DNA of 64,000 nt from Flavobacteriaceae bacterium CG2_30_34_30 (GTDB lineage: Bacteria; Bacteroidota; Bacteroidia; Flavobacteriales; Flavobacteriaceae), in NCBI GenBank assembly GCA_001873105.1, contig MNYN01000051.1:17090-81089 (forward strand), written 5' to 3'. The first letter of the stretch is position 1. Every line of letters begins with the position of its first letter. A program made the position numbers and the translations under genes. Shown here one piece after another: positions 19,858-27,862 of the stretch. The notes beneath the pieces are model-generated. The model was not told the DNA's origin. It worked only from the letters and a program-made list of their open reading frames with translations, and searched no databases.

Positions 19858-21549
19858 ATGCGTTGGACTCTAAAACCAAAACCGGAAGAAAATAAAGTGA
19901 TCCAACTCGCTAAAGACCTTGGCGTGGAGGAATCCATTGCATTTCTATTAGTTCAAAGAGGAATTGAAACTTATGAAGATGCAAAACTGTTTTTTCGTCC
20001 TTCCTTGGACCAACTTCATGACCCTTTTTTGATGAAAGATATGGATTTAGCAGTTGCACGCATTGTAAAGGCGATTGCTAACGAGGAAAACATCTTAGTA
20101 TTTGGCGATTATGATGTAGATGGCACCTCAGCCGTAGCACTTATGTCCTCTTTTTTACTTTCCTATTACCCTAATATAGCAACCTACATTCCTGACCGGT
20201 ATGACGAAGGATATGGCATTTCCTTTAAAGGAATAGATTTTGCCCAAGACAATAATTTTTCCTTAATCATTGCCTTAGATTGTGGTATCAAAGCCATTGA
20301 AAAAGTAGCCTACGCTAATGAAAAAGACATTGATTTTATTATCTGCGATCACCACCGACCCGGCGACCAGCTCCCAAAAGCCGTTGCCGTTTTAGACCCA
20401 AAAAGAGACGATTGCAACTATCCGTATGATGAACTTTGCGGCTGTGGCGTTGGGTTTAAGCTCATTCAGGCACTGGCTGGCAAAAGAGGGTTGCATATAG
20501 AAGATTTGCTATTGTATTTAGATTTGGTGGCTACAGCCATAGGAGCAGATATAGTTCCGATTACTGGCGAAAACAGGGTGTTAGCCTATTTTGGGTTGCA
20601 GGTAATTAATTCTAATCCTAGAGCCGGGTTTCAAGCCATCATTCAAAACCTGAAAAAGGAAAAACTGTGTATAAACGATGTAGTTTTTATCATAGCTCCC
20701 CGCATCAATGCCGCCGGAAGAATGAAACACGGGCAACATGCGGTAGATTTAATGACAGAAATTAATGTAGAACAAGCTGTTTTATATGCAAAAGAAATAG
20801 AAGAATTTAATACAGATCGAAGGAGCGCCGATCAAGATATAACGCTTCAAGCACTTGAATTAATAAAAACCAATGGAGAGGAAAACCGATTTACTACCGT
20901 TGTTTATCAAGAAGACTGGCACAAAGGAGTTATAGGAATAGTAGCCTCCAGACTTACGGAAACCTACTATCGGCCAACCTTAGTGTTTACAAAAAGCGGT
21001 GAAAAACTTGCCGCAAGTGCCCGTTCCGTAAAACATTTTGATGTGTATAACGCCATTGAAGCCTGTGAAGATTGTCTGGAACAATTTGGCGGGCATAAAT
21101 ATGCGGCGGGATTAACTTTACTGCCAGAACAATTTGAAGCGTTTAAACAAAAATTTGAAGAAGTAGTTGCCGCAACAATCGACAAAAAACTTTTAACGCC
21201 TGAGATTTCTATAGACATGGAAATTGATTTACACCAAATTACACCCAAATTTTATCGCGTTTTAAAACAATTTGGCCCCTTTGGTCCCGGAAACATGACC
21301 CCGGTATTTTTAACCCAAAACCTAAAAGATACCGGTTGGGGAAAACAAGTAGGCACAGAAAGCAACCATCTTAGAGTTACATTGCAACAAAACAACACCA
21401 ATACATTTGTGGGTATTGGTTTTGGAATGGGCGATAAATTTGAACTAATCCAAGACAAAAAACTCTTTAAAGCGGTATATTCACTTGATGAAAACGAATG
21501 GAATGGAACTACAACGATACAGTTGCGGTTAAGGGATTTGAAGGAGTGA
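19858..21549 (+). CDS. recJ: Single-stranded-DNA-specific exonuclease RecJ
   Basis: VFGDYDVDGTSAVAL (DHH), CDHHRPGD, FGGHKYAAGLT. Confidence 0.96.
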   Translation: MRWTLKPKPEENKVIQLAKDLGVEESIAFLLVQRGIETYEDAKLFFRPSLDQLHDPFLMKDMDLAVARIVKAIANEENILVFGDYDVDGTSAVALMSSFLLSYYPNIATYIPDRYDEGYGISFKGIDFAQDNNFSLIIALDCGIKAIEKVAYANEKDIDFIICDHHRPGDQLPKAVAVLDPKRDDCNYPYDELCGCGVGFKLIQALAGKRGLHIEDLLLYLDLVATAIGADIVPITGENRVLAYFGLQVINSNPRAGFQAIIQNLKKEKLCINDVVFIIAPRINAAGRMKHGQHAVDLMTEINVEQAVLYAKEIEEFNTDRRSADQDITLQALELIKTNGEENRFTTVVYQEDWHKGVIGIVASRLTETYYRPTLVFTKSGEKLAASARSVKHFDVYNAIEACEDCLEQFGGHKYAAGLTLLPEQFEAFKQKFEEVVAATIDKKLLTPEISIDMEIDLHQITPKFYRVLKQFGPFGPGNMTPVFLTQNLKDTGWGKQVGTESNHLRVTLQQNNTNTFVGIGFGMGDKFELIQDKKLFKAVYSLDENEWNGTTTIQLRLRDLKE

Positions 21550-21576
21550 AAATATATAGCCTATTAAAGTATGGAA

Positions 21577-21725
21577 TAGTTTTAATTGGCGTAAAGAGCT
21601 ATTGAAAGGAAGGATTGCGAACCGTCGAATACGAGGTTTGTATCCCGAGGCTTCGGGAGTGTCGTGAGACCTGCCTGCCAATAGTTAGAAGCGAACTCCG
21701 CACCTAATCAGGGGCGGAGTCATCC
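21577..21725. other. GC-rich structured intergenic element (unknown)
   Basis: Noncoding, locally GC-rich, two perfect hairpins: TCCCGA-GGCT-TCGGGA and ACTCCGC..GCGGAGT. Confidence 0.5.
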
Positions 21726-21744
21726 ACTTGATGTGTGCAACCAT

Positions 21745-22509
21745 TTATTTATTTAATATTAATTTTTTAGTTATTACTCTTCCATCCTCAAACTGAATTT
21801 GCAAAAAATACAATCCGTTTTTTTTGTTTAACAAACTTAGGGTTTGCTGCTGTTTTGCTTCAGTTAAGTTTTCAATATAAACGGTGCGCCCGTTTATGTC
21901 AACTAAAGTTATATTAATCATTTTTTTACCAATAGAGTTTAGTTCCACAGACCCTGTTGATGGATTTGGAAGCATAATGAAATTTAATTTTACATAATCC
22001 CTAACGGATAAAATAACATTGTTGTAATATGCTTGATTTCCTTCTGAATTTGTAAATATGAGAGACGTTGTGTTATTTGTTTGATTAACTATGGAATAAA
22101 TATACGGGTTGAAAGGTAAATCCGATATAGGTTCATTCAATACAAAAAAATACAAATCTTGATATATACTATTTTCATTTAAACTACAACCGCCTAAAGT
22201 AAATCCAGCCGGACTCATTTCAAATTGGTCTGAACCAATAAACATAACTGTTGAATTCATTTGATCGCAAACGGTGGTTACCAATTGGTTAGGTTCAAAA
22301 AAATCCAGAGCGATGTAGTTCACCTCATCGTTTGAAGGAGGAAAGTGCTCGACACTATCTATCACAAGTTTTTCAAGATACCATGTATTTTCAAAAAGTT
22401 GCGGGTCTTGTGCGTAAAGGCTGGATGATTGCGGATTTAGGATTGTATATTGCAGATTAAGAGTAAATAGCAACACCAGTACCAATTTTATATTTAAAAA
22501 AGTTTTCAT
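21745..22509 (-). CDS. T9SS type A sorting domain protein
   Basis: Signal peptide; C-terminal MLPNPSTGSVEL...GRVITKKLILNK. Confidence 0.8.
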   Translation of the reverse strand: MKTFLNIKLVLVLLFTLNLQYTILNPQSSSLYAQDPQLFENTWYLEKLVIDSVEHFPPSNDEVNYIALDFFEPNQLVTTVCDQMNSTVMFIGSDQFEMSPAGFTLGGCSLNENSIYQDLYFFVLNEPISDLPFNPYIYSIVNQTNNTTSLIFTNSEGNQAYYNNVILSVRDYVKLNFIMLPNPSTGSVELNSIGKKMINITLVDINGRTVYIENLTEAKQQQTLSLLNKKNGLYFLQIQFEDGRVITKKLILNK

Positions 22510-22523
22510 AATTAAATGTTTTT

Positions 22524-22759
22524 TTAGGAAGCAAACTCTTTTTCATTACTGTTGGAGATGTTATTTTCTTTCCAGTTTGGATGCATCATTACAAAAGCCT
22601 TAACGGCATTATTAAATTCTTTCATCACCTCAACGGTGATATTTTTTTAGTAACATCATTTTGTACCGTTCTTTGTAACTTATGGGGATACTCTTTTATA
22701 GTTTTATCATTTAACTTAGGGTTTATAACTGACTTTAATTTTATACAAAATTTTTGAAT
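22524..22759 (-). pseudogene. Frameshifted coding remnant of unknown family
   Basis: Two abutting frames: IQKFCIKLKSVINPKLNDKTIKEYPHKLQRTVQNDVTKK then ITVEVMKEFNNAVKAFVMMHPNWKENNISNSNEKEFAS*, joined at an A7 tract; no start codon. Confidence 0.5.
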
Positions 22760-22795
22760 TTAGCACTTATTTCGATATTGTGGTTATGTTCACTG

Positions 22796-23197
22796 TTACT
22801 TTCCTTTAAACCGTTTGTATTTACCTATACACGCTTCAACGCAACCTTCGGCCCAAAGCAATAAATAATCACCATCATATTCTATTTTATGATATCCTTG
22901 AAATTGATTGTTTTCACAATTGAATGAGATTAATAAATTATACTCTAAATTGTCTTCAACAGAATAACTGCCATTACAATTAAATAGATTACTTTCTAGG
23001 GTGTTATCCTCATTGAATTGATAAAAATAACCATTATCAATAATTTCCCATGTTCCTTCAGCACCCTCACTACTATACCATTCAATCAGTTGCCATTTGC
23101 CTATAAGTGTATTTTCTGAATTTTCATTGACATCAGAGGTAGTACAGGATAGTTGCATTCCAATAAAAGTGATTAAGATAAAATAAACTGTTTTCAT
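22796..23197 (-). CDS. Lipocalin-like lipoprotein
   Basis: Lipobox MQLSC; LIGKWQLIEW ... NGSYSVEDN pattern. Confidence 0.7.
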   Translation of the reverse strand: MKTVYFILITFIGMQLSCTTSDVNENSENTLIGKWQLIEWYSSEGAEGTWEIIDNGYFYQFNEDNTLESNLFNCNGSYSVEDNLEYNLLISFNCENNQFQGYHKIEYDGDYLLLWAEGCVEACIGKYKRFKGK

Positions 23198-23209
23198 AAT
23201 TATACGTTT

Positions 23210-23608
23210 TTAGTGTTGAACAAGTAATTGCATTTGAATGATTTCTGTGCCATTATAAAAGTGCAGAAAATAAATACCGTTTGGCAAATCTATGGTGCTT
23301 ATTGTTTTTTCAGCATTTTGTGATTCTCCATAATACATAAGATTAGAACACATATCATAAATATAGATATAATAGGTGCCTTCAGGATATTGACTAAAGT
23401 CTAGTGAAAATTTATCATCCGCTGCATTTGGATAGGGTACAACAATAGGCAATGGTCCTGAACCACCGCCATTAGTATCGTGACTCACGGGGATGTATTG
23501 AACGCCACCAACTCCACATTTATTAACCCCCATCACTTGCACATAACCACTATGTTCTCCATAACCTGTAAATACGTGAGAGTTAAAGCGAGTGTTGTTG
23601 GGTCACAA
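23210..23608 (-). pseudogene. Truncated C-terminal fragment of a T9SS-sorted protein
   Basis: Open frame extends upstream of the GTG start (PNNTRFNSHVFTGYGEHSGYVQVMG...) to a TGA; no signal peptide; C-terminal sorting-like domain intact. Confidence 0.55.
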
Positions 23609-23610
23609 TT

Positions 23611-23630
23611 GCGCTTGGATGCGCTTGGAT
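23611..23630. repeat. 10-bp tandem duplication (GCGCTTGGAT x2)
   Basis: Direct reading. Confidence 0.85.
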
Positions 23631-23826
23631 GCTTGATATTTCATAATCTTTAAATAAATTGTATTTAAACTTAAAAAAAATAGTATAAATAACATTATTT
23701 TAACATAAAATTTTACTTAACTAAGTTCAAACAATAAGGGCAACAGATAACAAATATCGGAAAGCTAATATGACTCTATAGCGTAGGTATAAAAATTATA
23801 ATTTATATTTGTTATTATAAAATGCA

Positions 23827-24069
23827 ATGATTATGAACTTAGAAGCAGATTTAAAGTGGATACATCAGGAATTGGATAAGGTAAAAGACCCTGCGTTTAT
23901 TGAAGCGATAAAAAACATGTTCAAATACCGAAGCCATGTGTCAACAGAACGCATCAGTTTGGAGCAATACAATGATGAGATAGATGCCTCTATTGCACAA
24001 ATAGAAACCGGGAAGACTTACACACATCAGGAAATGGATGACCGCATCAAACAATGGGCAAAACAATAA
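23827..24069 (+). CDS. Putative antitoxin of a type II TA pair
   Basis: 80 aa ORF overlapping the start of a RelE/ParE-like ORF by 16 bp. Confidence 0.65.
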   Translation: MIMNLEADLKWIHQELDKVKDPAFIEAIKNMFKYRSHVSTERISLEQYNDEIDASIAQIETGKTYTHQEMDDRIKQWAKQ

Positions 24070-24356
24070 TCTGGACACACCAAGCAGACGCAGATCTCAA
24101 TGAAGCTTTTTTAGATTTATTAGACCAAAGCCAGTCTATTAAAACAACCATCCGAATTATTGCAGAAATCTTCCAATCCACGGCTATTTTAGCAACCAAT
24201 TCTGAAATCTATAAGTTAGACACACTTAAGAATAACAACAAGGGTAATATAAGAACTTACGAAAAACACACTTACAGAATATCCTACCTTGTCGACGAAA
24301 AACACGTTTATATCATTCGTGTACGTTATGCAAGAAAAGAACCCTTAGAATATTGA
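24054..24356 (+). CDS. RelE/ParE-type toxin
   Basis: TIIWTHQADADLNEAF... and YRISYLVDEKHVYIIRVRYARKEP, typical of the fold. Confidence 0.8.
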   Translation: MGKTIIWTHQADADLNEAFLDLLDQSQSIKTTIRIIAEIFQSTAILATNSEIYKLDTLKNNNKGNIRTYEKHTYRISYLVDEKHVYIIRVRYARKEPLEY

Positions 24357-24388
24357 TTAAACAACATTGTTCTCACTCCCCTGAGTTT

Positions 24389-24799
24389 ATGAAAAGAACC
24401 CTATTTTTTGCAGTTTTAATTTTTTTGATTTCCTGCAACAATAATTTTGTTTATTACTCAGATACTTTTCACAAAGAAAGTTATCAAATTATTGAGATAG
24501 CTTTATTGGAATCAAGATCTTTAGAATATGACAATAGGCCTATTGAAGTTAGTGGTTATTTACACATGGATATTGAAAATTTGTATATTTACATAAACGA
24601 TAAAAATAAAATATGGTTAGATTTTAATTTTTTTGAACCACTCAAAAACGATAAAAATGATGTTTTAAATGGGAAAAAATTAATGTCTTTAAAAGGAAGA
24701 GAAATTAAAGTTAGGGGTATTTATAAACAAAATAAAAAAGGTCATTTAGCAGTTTATAAAGGCGGCATTACCAATATTACTTTACTTGAAAGTCTGTAA
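24389..24799 (+). CDS. Small lipoprotein, unknown function
   Basis: MKRTLFFAVLIFLISCNNN lipobox. Confidence 0.65.
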   Translation: MKRTLFFAVLIFLISCNNNFVYYSDTFHKESYQIIEIALLESRSLEYDNRPIEVSGYLHMDIENLYIYINDKNKIWLDFNFFEPLKNDKNDVLNGKKLMSLKGREIKVRGIYKQNKKGHLAVYKGGITNITLLESL

Positions 24800-24861
24800 T
24801 AAATATTTTTTTCTTTACTGCAGAATTTTATTGAATTTTGAAGGGGTTTTTGGAGAAAAAA

Positions 24862-25641
24862 TTAATTAATTTTCTTTAGAACAGCCGGCTCGAAAGTTTT
24901 CAGTTCAAACGTATTTCCATCAAACACCCCATAAGTAAAATGGGTAATCCAATCGCCTAGGTTGATATAACTGGAGTTTTCACTCACCTTGATTTCCATC
25001 GGAAAGTGGCGATGACCAAAGATAAAGTAGTCGTAATGCTTTGTTTCTAATTTTCGCTTGGCATACATGGCTAGCCATTCATTTTCTTCTCCTAGAAATT
25101 CTTTGTCTTCTTCTCCGGAGATTAACTTATTTTTTACCGATAGGTGTTTTGCAATTGCCACGGCAATATCAGGATGTGTCCATTTAAAAAGCCACTGAAA
25201 AACAGGATTTTTAAACACTTTTTTCATTCGTTTAAACCCTTTGTCGTTGGGTCCTAATCCATCGCCATGCCCTATAAAAAAGGTTTTTCCGTGAAGTACA
25301 AATTCTTTAGGCTCATGAAACACCTGAATTTGGAGTTCTTTTTCAAAATAATCACGCATCCACAAATCGTGGTTTCCCACAAAAAAATAAATGGGAATAC
25401 CGCTGTCACTTAGCTCAGCAAGTTTGCCAAGCACCCTTACAAATCCCTTAGGCACAACATGCTTGTATTCAAACCAAAAATCAAATAAATCGCCCAATAA
25501 AAAAACCGCCGCGGCATCTTCTTTAATAGTATCCAGCCATTGCACAAAAAGTTTTTCACGAGGAAGACTTTCTGACGCGTTTGGCGCGCCTAGATGGTTG
25601 TCACTTGAAAAATATATTTTTTTGTCTTTGGGAATGTTCAT
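24862..25641 (-). CDS. UDP-2,3-diacylglucosamine diphosphatase family metallophosphoesterase
   Basis: SSDNHLGAP, LLGDLFDFWFEY, VGNHDLWM, GHGDGLG, FGHRHFP. Confidence 0.9.
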   Translation of the reverse strand: MNIPKDKKIYFSSDNHLGAPNASESLPREKLFVQWLDTIKEDAAAVFLLGDLFDFWFEYKHVVPKGFVRVLGKLAELSDSGIPIYFFVGNHDLWMRDYFEKELQIQVFHEPKEFVLHGKTFFIGHGDGLGPNDKGFKRMKKVFKNPVFQWLFKWTHPDIAVAIAKHLSVKNKLISGEEDKEFLGEENEWLAMYAKRKLETKHYDYFIFGHRHFPMEIKVSENSSYINLGDWITHFTYGVFDGNTFELKTFEPAVLKKIN

Positions 25642-25686
25642 TAATTTTCAATAATGTGTAAATATAAAGAAAAGTTTGTCGTTGTG

Positions 25687-26139
25687 CTATGCATTATCAG
25701 AAGCATACCACTCAGCAAACGAGGTTTCGGTTTCTTGTAATTTTAAGGAATGCAATAGAATGTTTTCAGGCAATCGGGCTTTAATTTTACTTGCAAAATC
25801 GACAACCATATTTTCACTGGTGGGTTGGTAATTTACTAAAATTACGTTGTGATTTCTCTTCGATAGTTCGTTAGCAAGTTCAATGTGTGGGGTATTTTTA
25901 TTAAAAACAGTGGCGTGGTCAAATTTATCTACAATTTCTTCTTTCACTATTTTTTTTAAATCGCCAAAATCAATTACCATTCCTAATTTTACATTTTTTG
26001 TGTCTGTTATTGGTTTGCCAATTACGGTTACCGAAAATTTATAGCTATGCCCATGCACATTTTGGCATTTGCCGTCATAGCCATATAATGCGTGGCCGGT
26101 TTCAAAAGTGAATAGTTTGGTGATGCGAACGTTACTCAT
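25687..26139 (-). CDS. queD: 6-carboxytetrahydropterin synthase family protein
   Basis: FETGHALYGYDGKCQNVHGHSYKFSVTV, MVIDFGDLK, DHATVFN. Confidence 0.92.
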   Translation of the reverse strand: MSNVRITKLFTFETGHALYGYDGKCQNVHGHSYKFSVTVIGKPITDTKNVKLGMVIDFGDLKKIVKEEIVDKFDHATVFNKNTPHIELANELSKRNHNVILVNYQPTSENMVVDFASKIKARLPENILLHSLKLQETETSFAEWYASDNA

Positions 26140-26213
26140 TACAATGGATTTCAGTGGCAAAGATAAACCATTTTTTCTCTAGGGATGTTTTCTTTGCACT
26201 TAGATTTGTGACA

Positions 26214-27551
26214 TTAAAACGGAAGTAAAATTTTAGGTTTTATCATTTTGCGAAACTTATATACCAAAGCCCCACCCCGAATGCTTGCCCAAACTGCAAA
26301 AGCAATCCAGATGCCATAAAGCTCTAAACCAAAATAATCGCAAAGAAAAAGCACCGGCAAAAACCCTAAAAAGGTAGCTGATAAAAGTACATTTCTTAAG
26401 TATTTCATTTCTCCCAAACCTTTAAAAATACCGTCAAAAATAAAGGCGATGGCGTTAATGGGCTGAACTAAAAGTACTATGAAAAATATTTCTTTAAACT
26501 TATAAAGCACCTCTTGGTCTTTAGTAAAAATCAAACCTAAAGGTTCATAAAACAACCAGCCCACAAACATTAAAAATAAAGAAACTACAAGACCATAGAC
26601 GACTACTTTTTTACTCAATAACCAAAGTTGGTCATACTTTTTCGCACCAAGCAGTTTCCCGGAAATAATATTCCCAGAACTGGCATAGCCATCAATAAAA
26701 AAGGCGGAAAACATCCATAGATTTAAAGCGATGGTTTGTGCCGCTATGTAAGTGGTGCCATAATCGGTTGCGAAAGCATTGGAGAAATAAATAGCGGTGT
26801 TTAAAGCCACCGATCGAACAAACAAATTTAGAGCCATACCAACCAACCGATACAATTCAGGATGAAGAGGAAATCGTAATTTTAGGCTAACTTCTGTTTT
26901 CCAAAGAAGTAAAACAAGAGATACAACCGCCATAAGTGCTTGCGAAATTAAACTAGCCCAAGCAGCTCCTTGAATATGCATAGGTTCTATCCATCCGGAA
27001 ACGCCATAAACCAAAGTAAAATCTAAGCCTACATTGGTAACCGCGCCTATAAGCGCCACAATCATTGGCCAAAAAGTATTTTGAAGCCCTCTAAAAATGC
27101 CAAAGATAGCAAAGGTAAAAAGGGTAAAAGGAAACCCCCAAACGCGAATATTGTAATAGGCAATACTATATTCTAATACCAATCCGGAGGCATTGTAAAG
27201 TTTAAAAATACCATCAACAAAAAAGATGGTACTTAGCAGAATAACAATACTTAACCCCACATTAAGATAGATAGCTTGTGCCGGAAGGTTTTTTAATTCC
27301 TCCAGTTTTCCTGCACCTAAATACTGTGAAATGATAGCAGAAATAGCACTACGGGTTTGTCCTAAGATCCAAATAAGAGCGGAAAGAAAGGAACCAACAA
27401 TACCCACTGCGGCTAATGCTTCGGTGCCGTTTAAGGATAAATTTCCCACAATAGCTGCATCGGTTGCAGAAATTACAGGCTCCGCAATTCCGGCGAGTAT
27501 GGCTGGAATTGCGAGTCTATTAATGTTTTTAAAGGACAAACTTGTTTTCAT
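26214..27551 (-). CDS. MATE family efflux transporter
   Basis: IPAILAGIAEPVISATDAAIVG; 12-TM-like hydrophobicity. Confidence 0.93.
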   Translation of the reverse strand: MKTSLSFKNINRLAIPAILAGIAEPVISATDAAIVGNLSLNGTEALAAVGIVGSFLSALIWILGQTRSAISAIISQYLGAGKLEELKNLPAQAIYLNVGLSIVILLSTIFFVDGIFKLYNASGLVLEYSIAYYNIRVWGFPFTLFTFAIFGIFRGLQNTFWPMIVALIGAVTNVGLDFTLVYGVSGWIEPMHIQGAAWASLISQALMAVVSLVLLLWKTEVSLKLRFPLHPELYRLVGMALNLFVRSVALNTAIYFSNAFATDYGTTYIAAQTIALNLWMFSAFFIDGYASSGNIISGKLLGAKKYDQLWLLSKKVVVYGLVVSLFLMFVGWLFYEPLGLIFTKDQEVLYKFKEIFFIVLLVQPINAIAFIFDGIFKGLGEMKYLRNVLLSATFLGFLPVLFLCDYFGLELYGIWIAFAVWASIRGGALVYKFRKMIKPKILLPF

Positions 27552-27640
27552 TAGTTTGAAGCAATAAAATTCGCTTAAAAACAACAAACCACAAACGGTA
27601 TAGCTTGTGGTTTAAAAATTTAATACTACATAGTATTTTG

Positions 27641-27714
27641 TGGAGAAGATGGGATTCGAACCCACGACCTCTTGGCTGCCAGCCAAGCGCTCTAGCCAAC
27701 TGAGCTACATCCCC
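27641..27714 (-). tRNA. tRNA-Ala (GGC)
   Basis: Minus strand GGGGATGTAGCTCAGTTGGCTAGAGCGCTTGGCTGGCAGCCAAGAGGTCGTGGGTTCGAATCCCATCTTCTCCA; anticodon loop CTGGCAG. Confidence 0.93.
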
Positions 27715-27862
27715 ATAAAGTGGGTCAAAAGTACATAAAATATTTGGAAAATTAAATTTAACTTGCATGCGGGGGAAAAGAAAATAAAAGGTTTTTTTAA
27801 AAATAGAAACATCTAATACTATGAGCTTGCTGTTATTTGTATTAATTACAATGTTTTGAATT

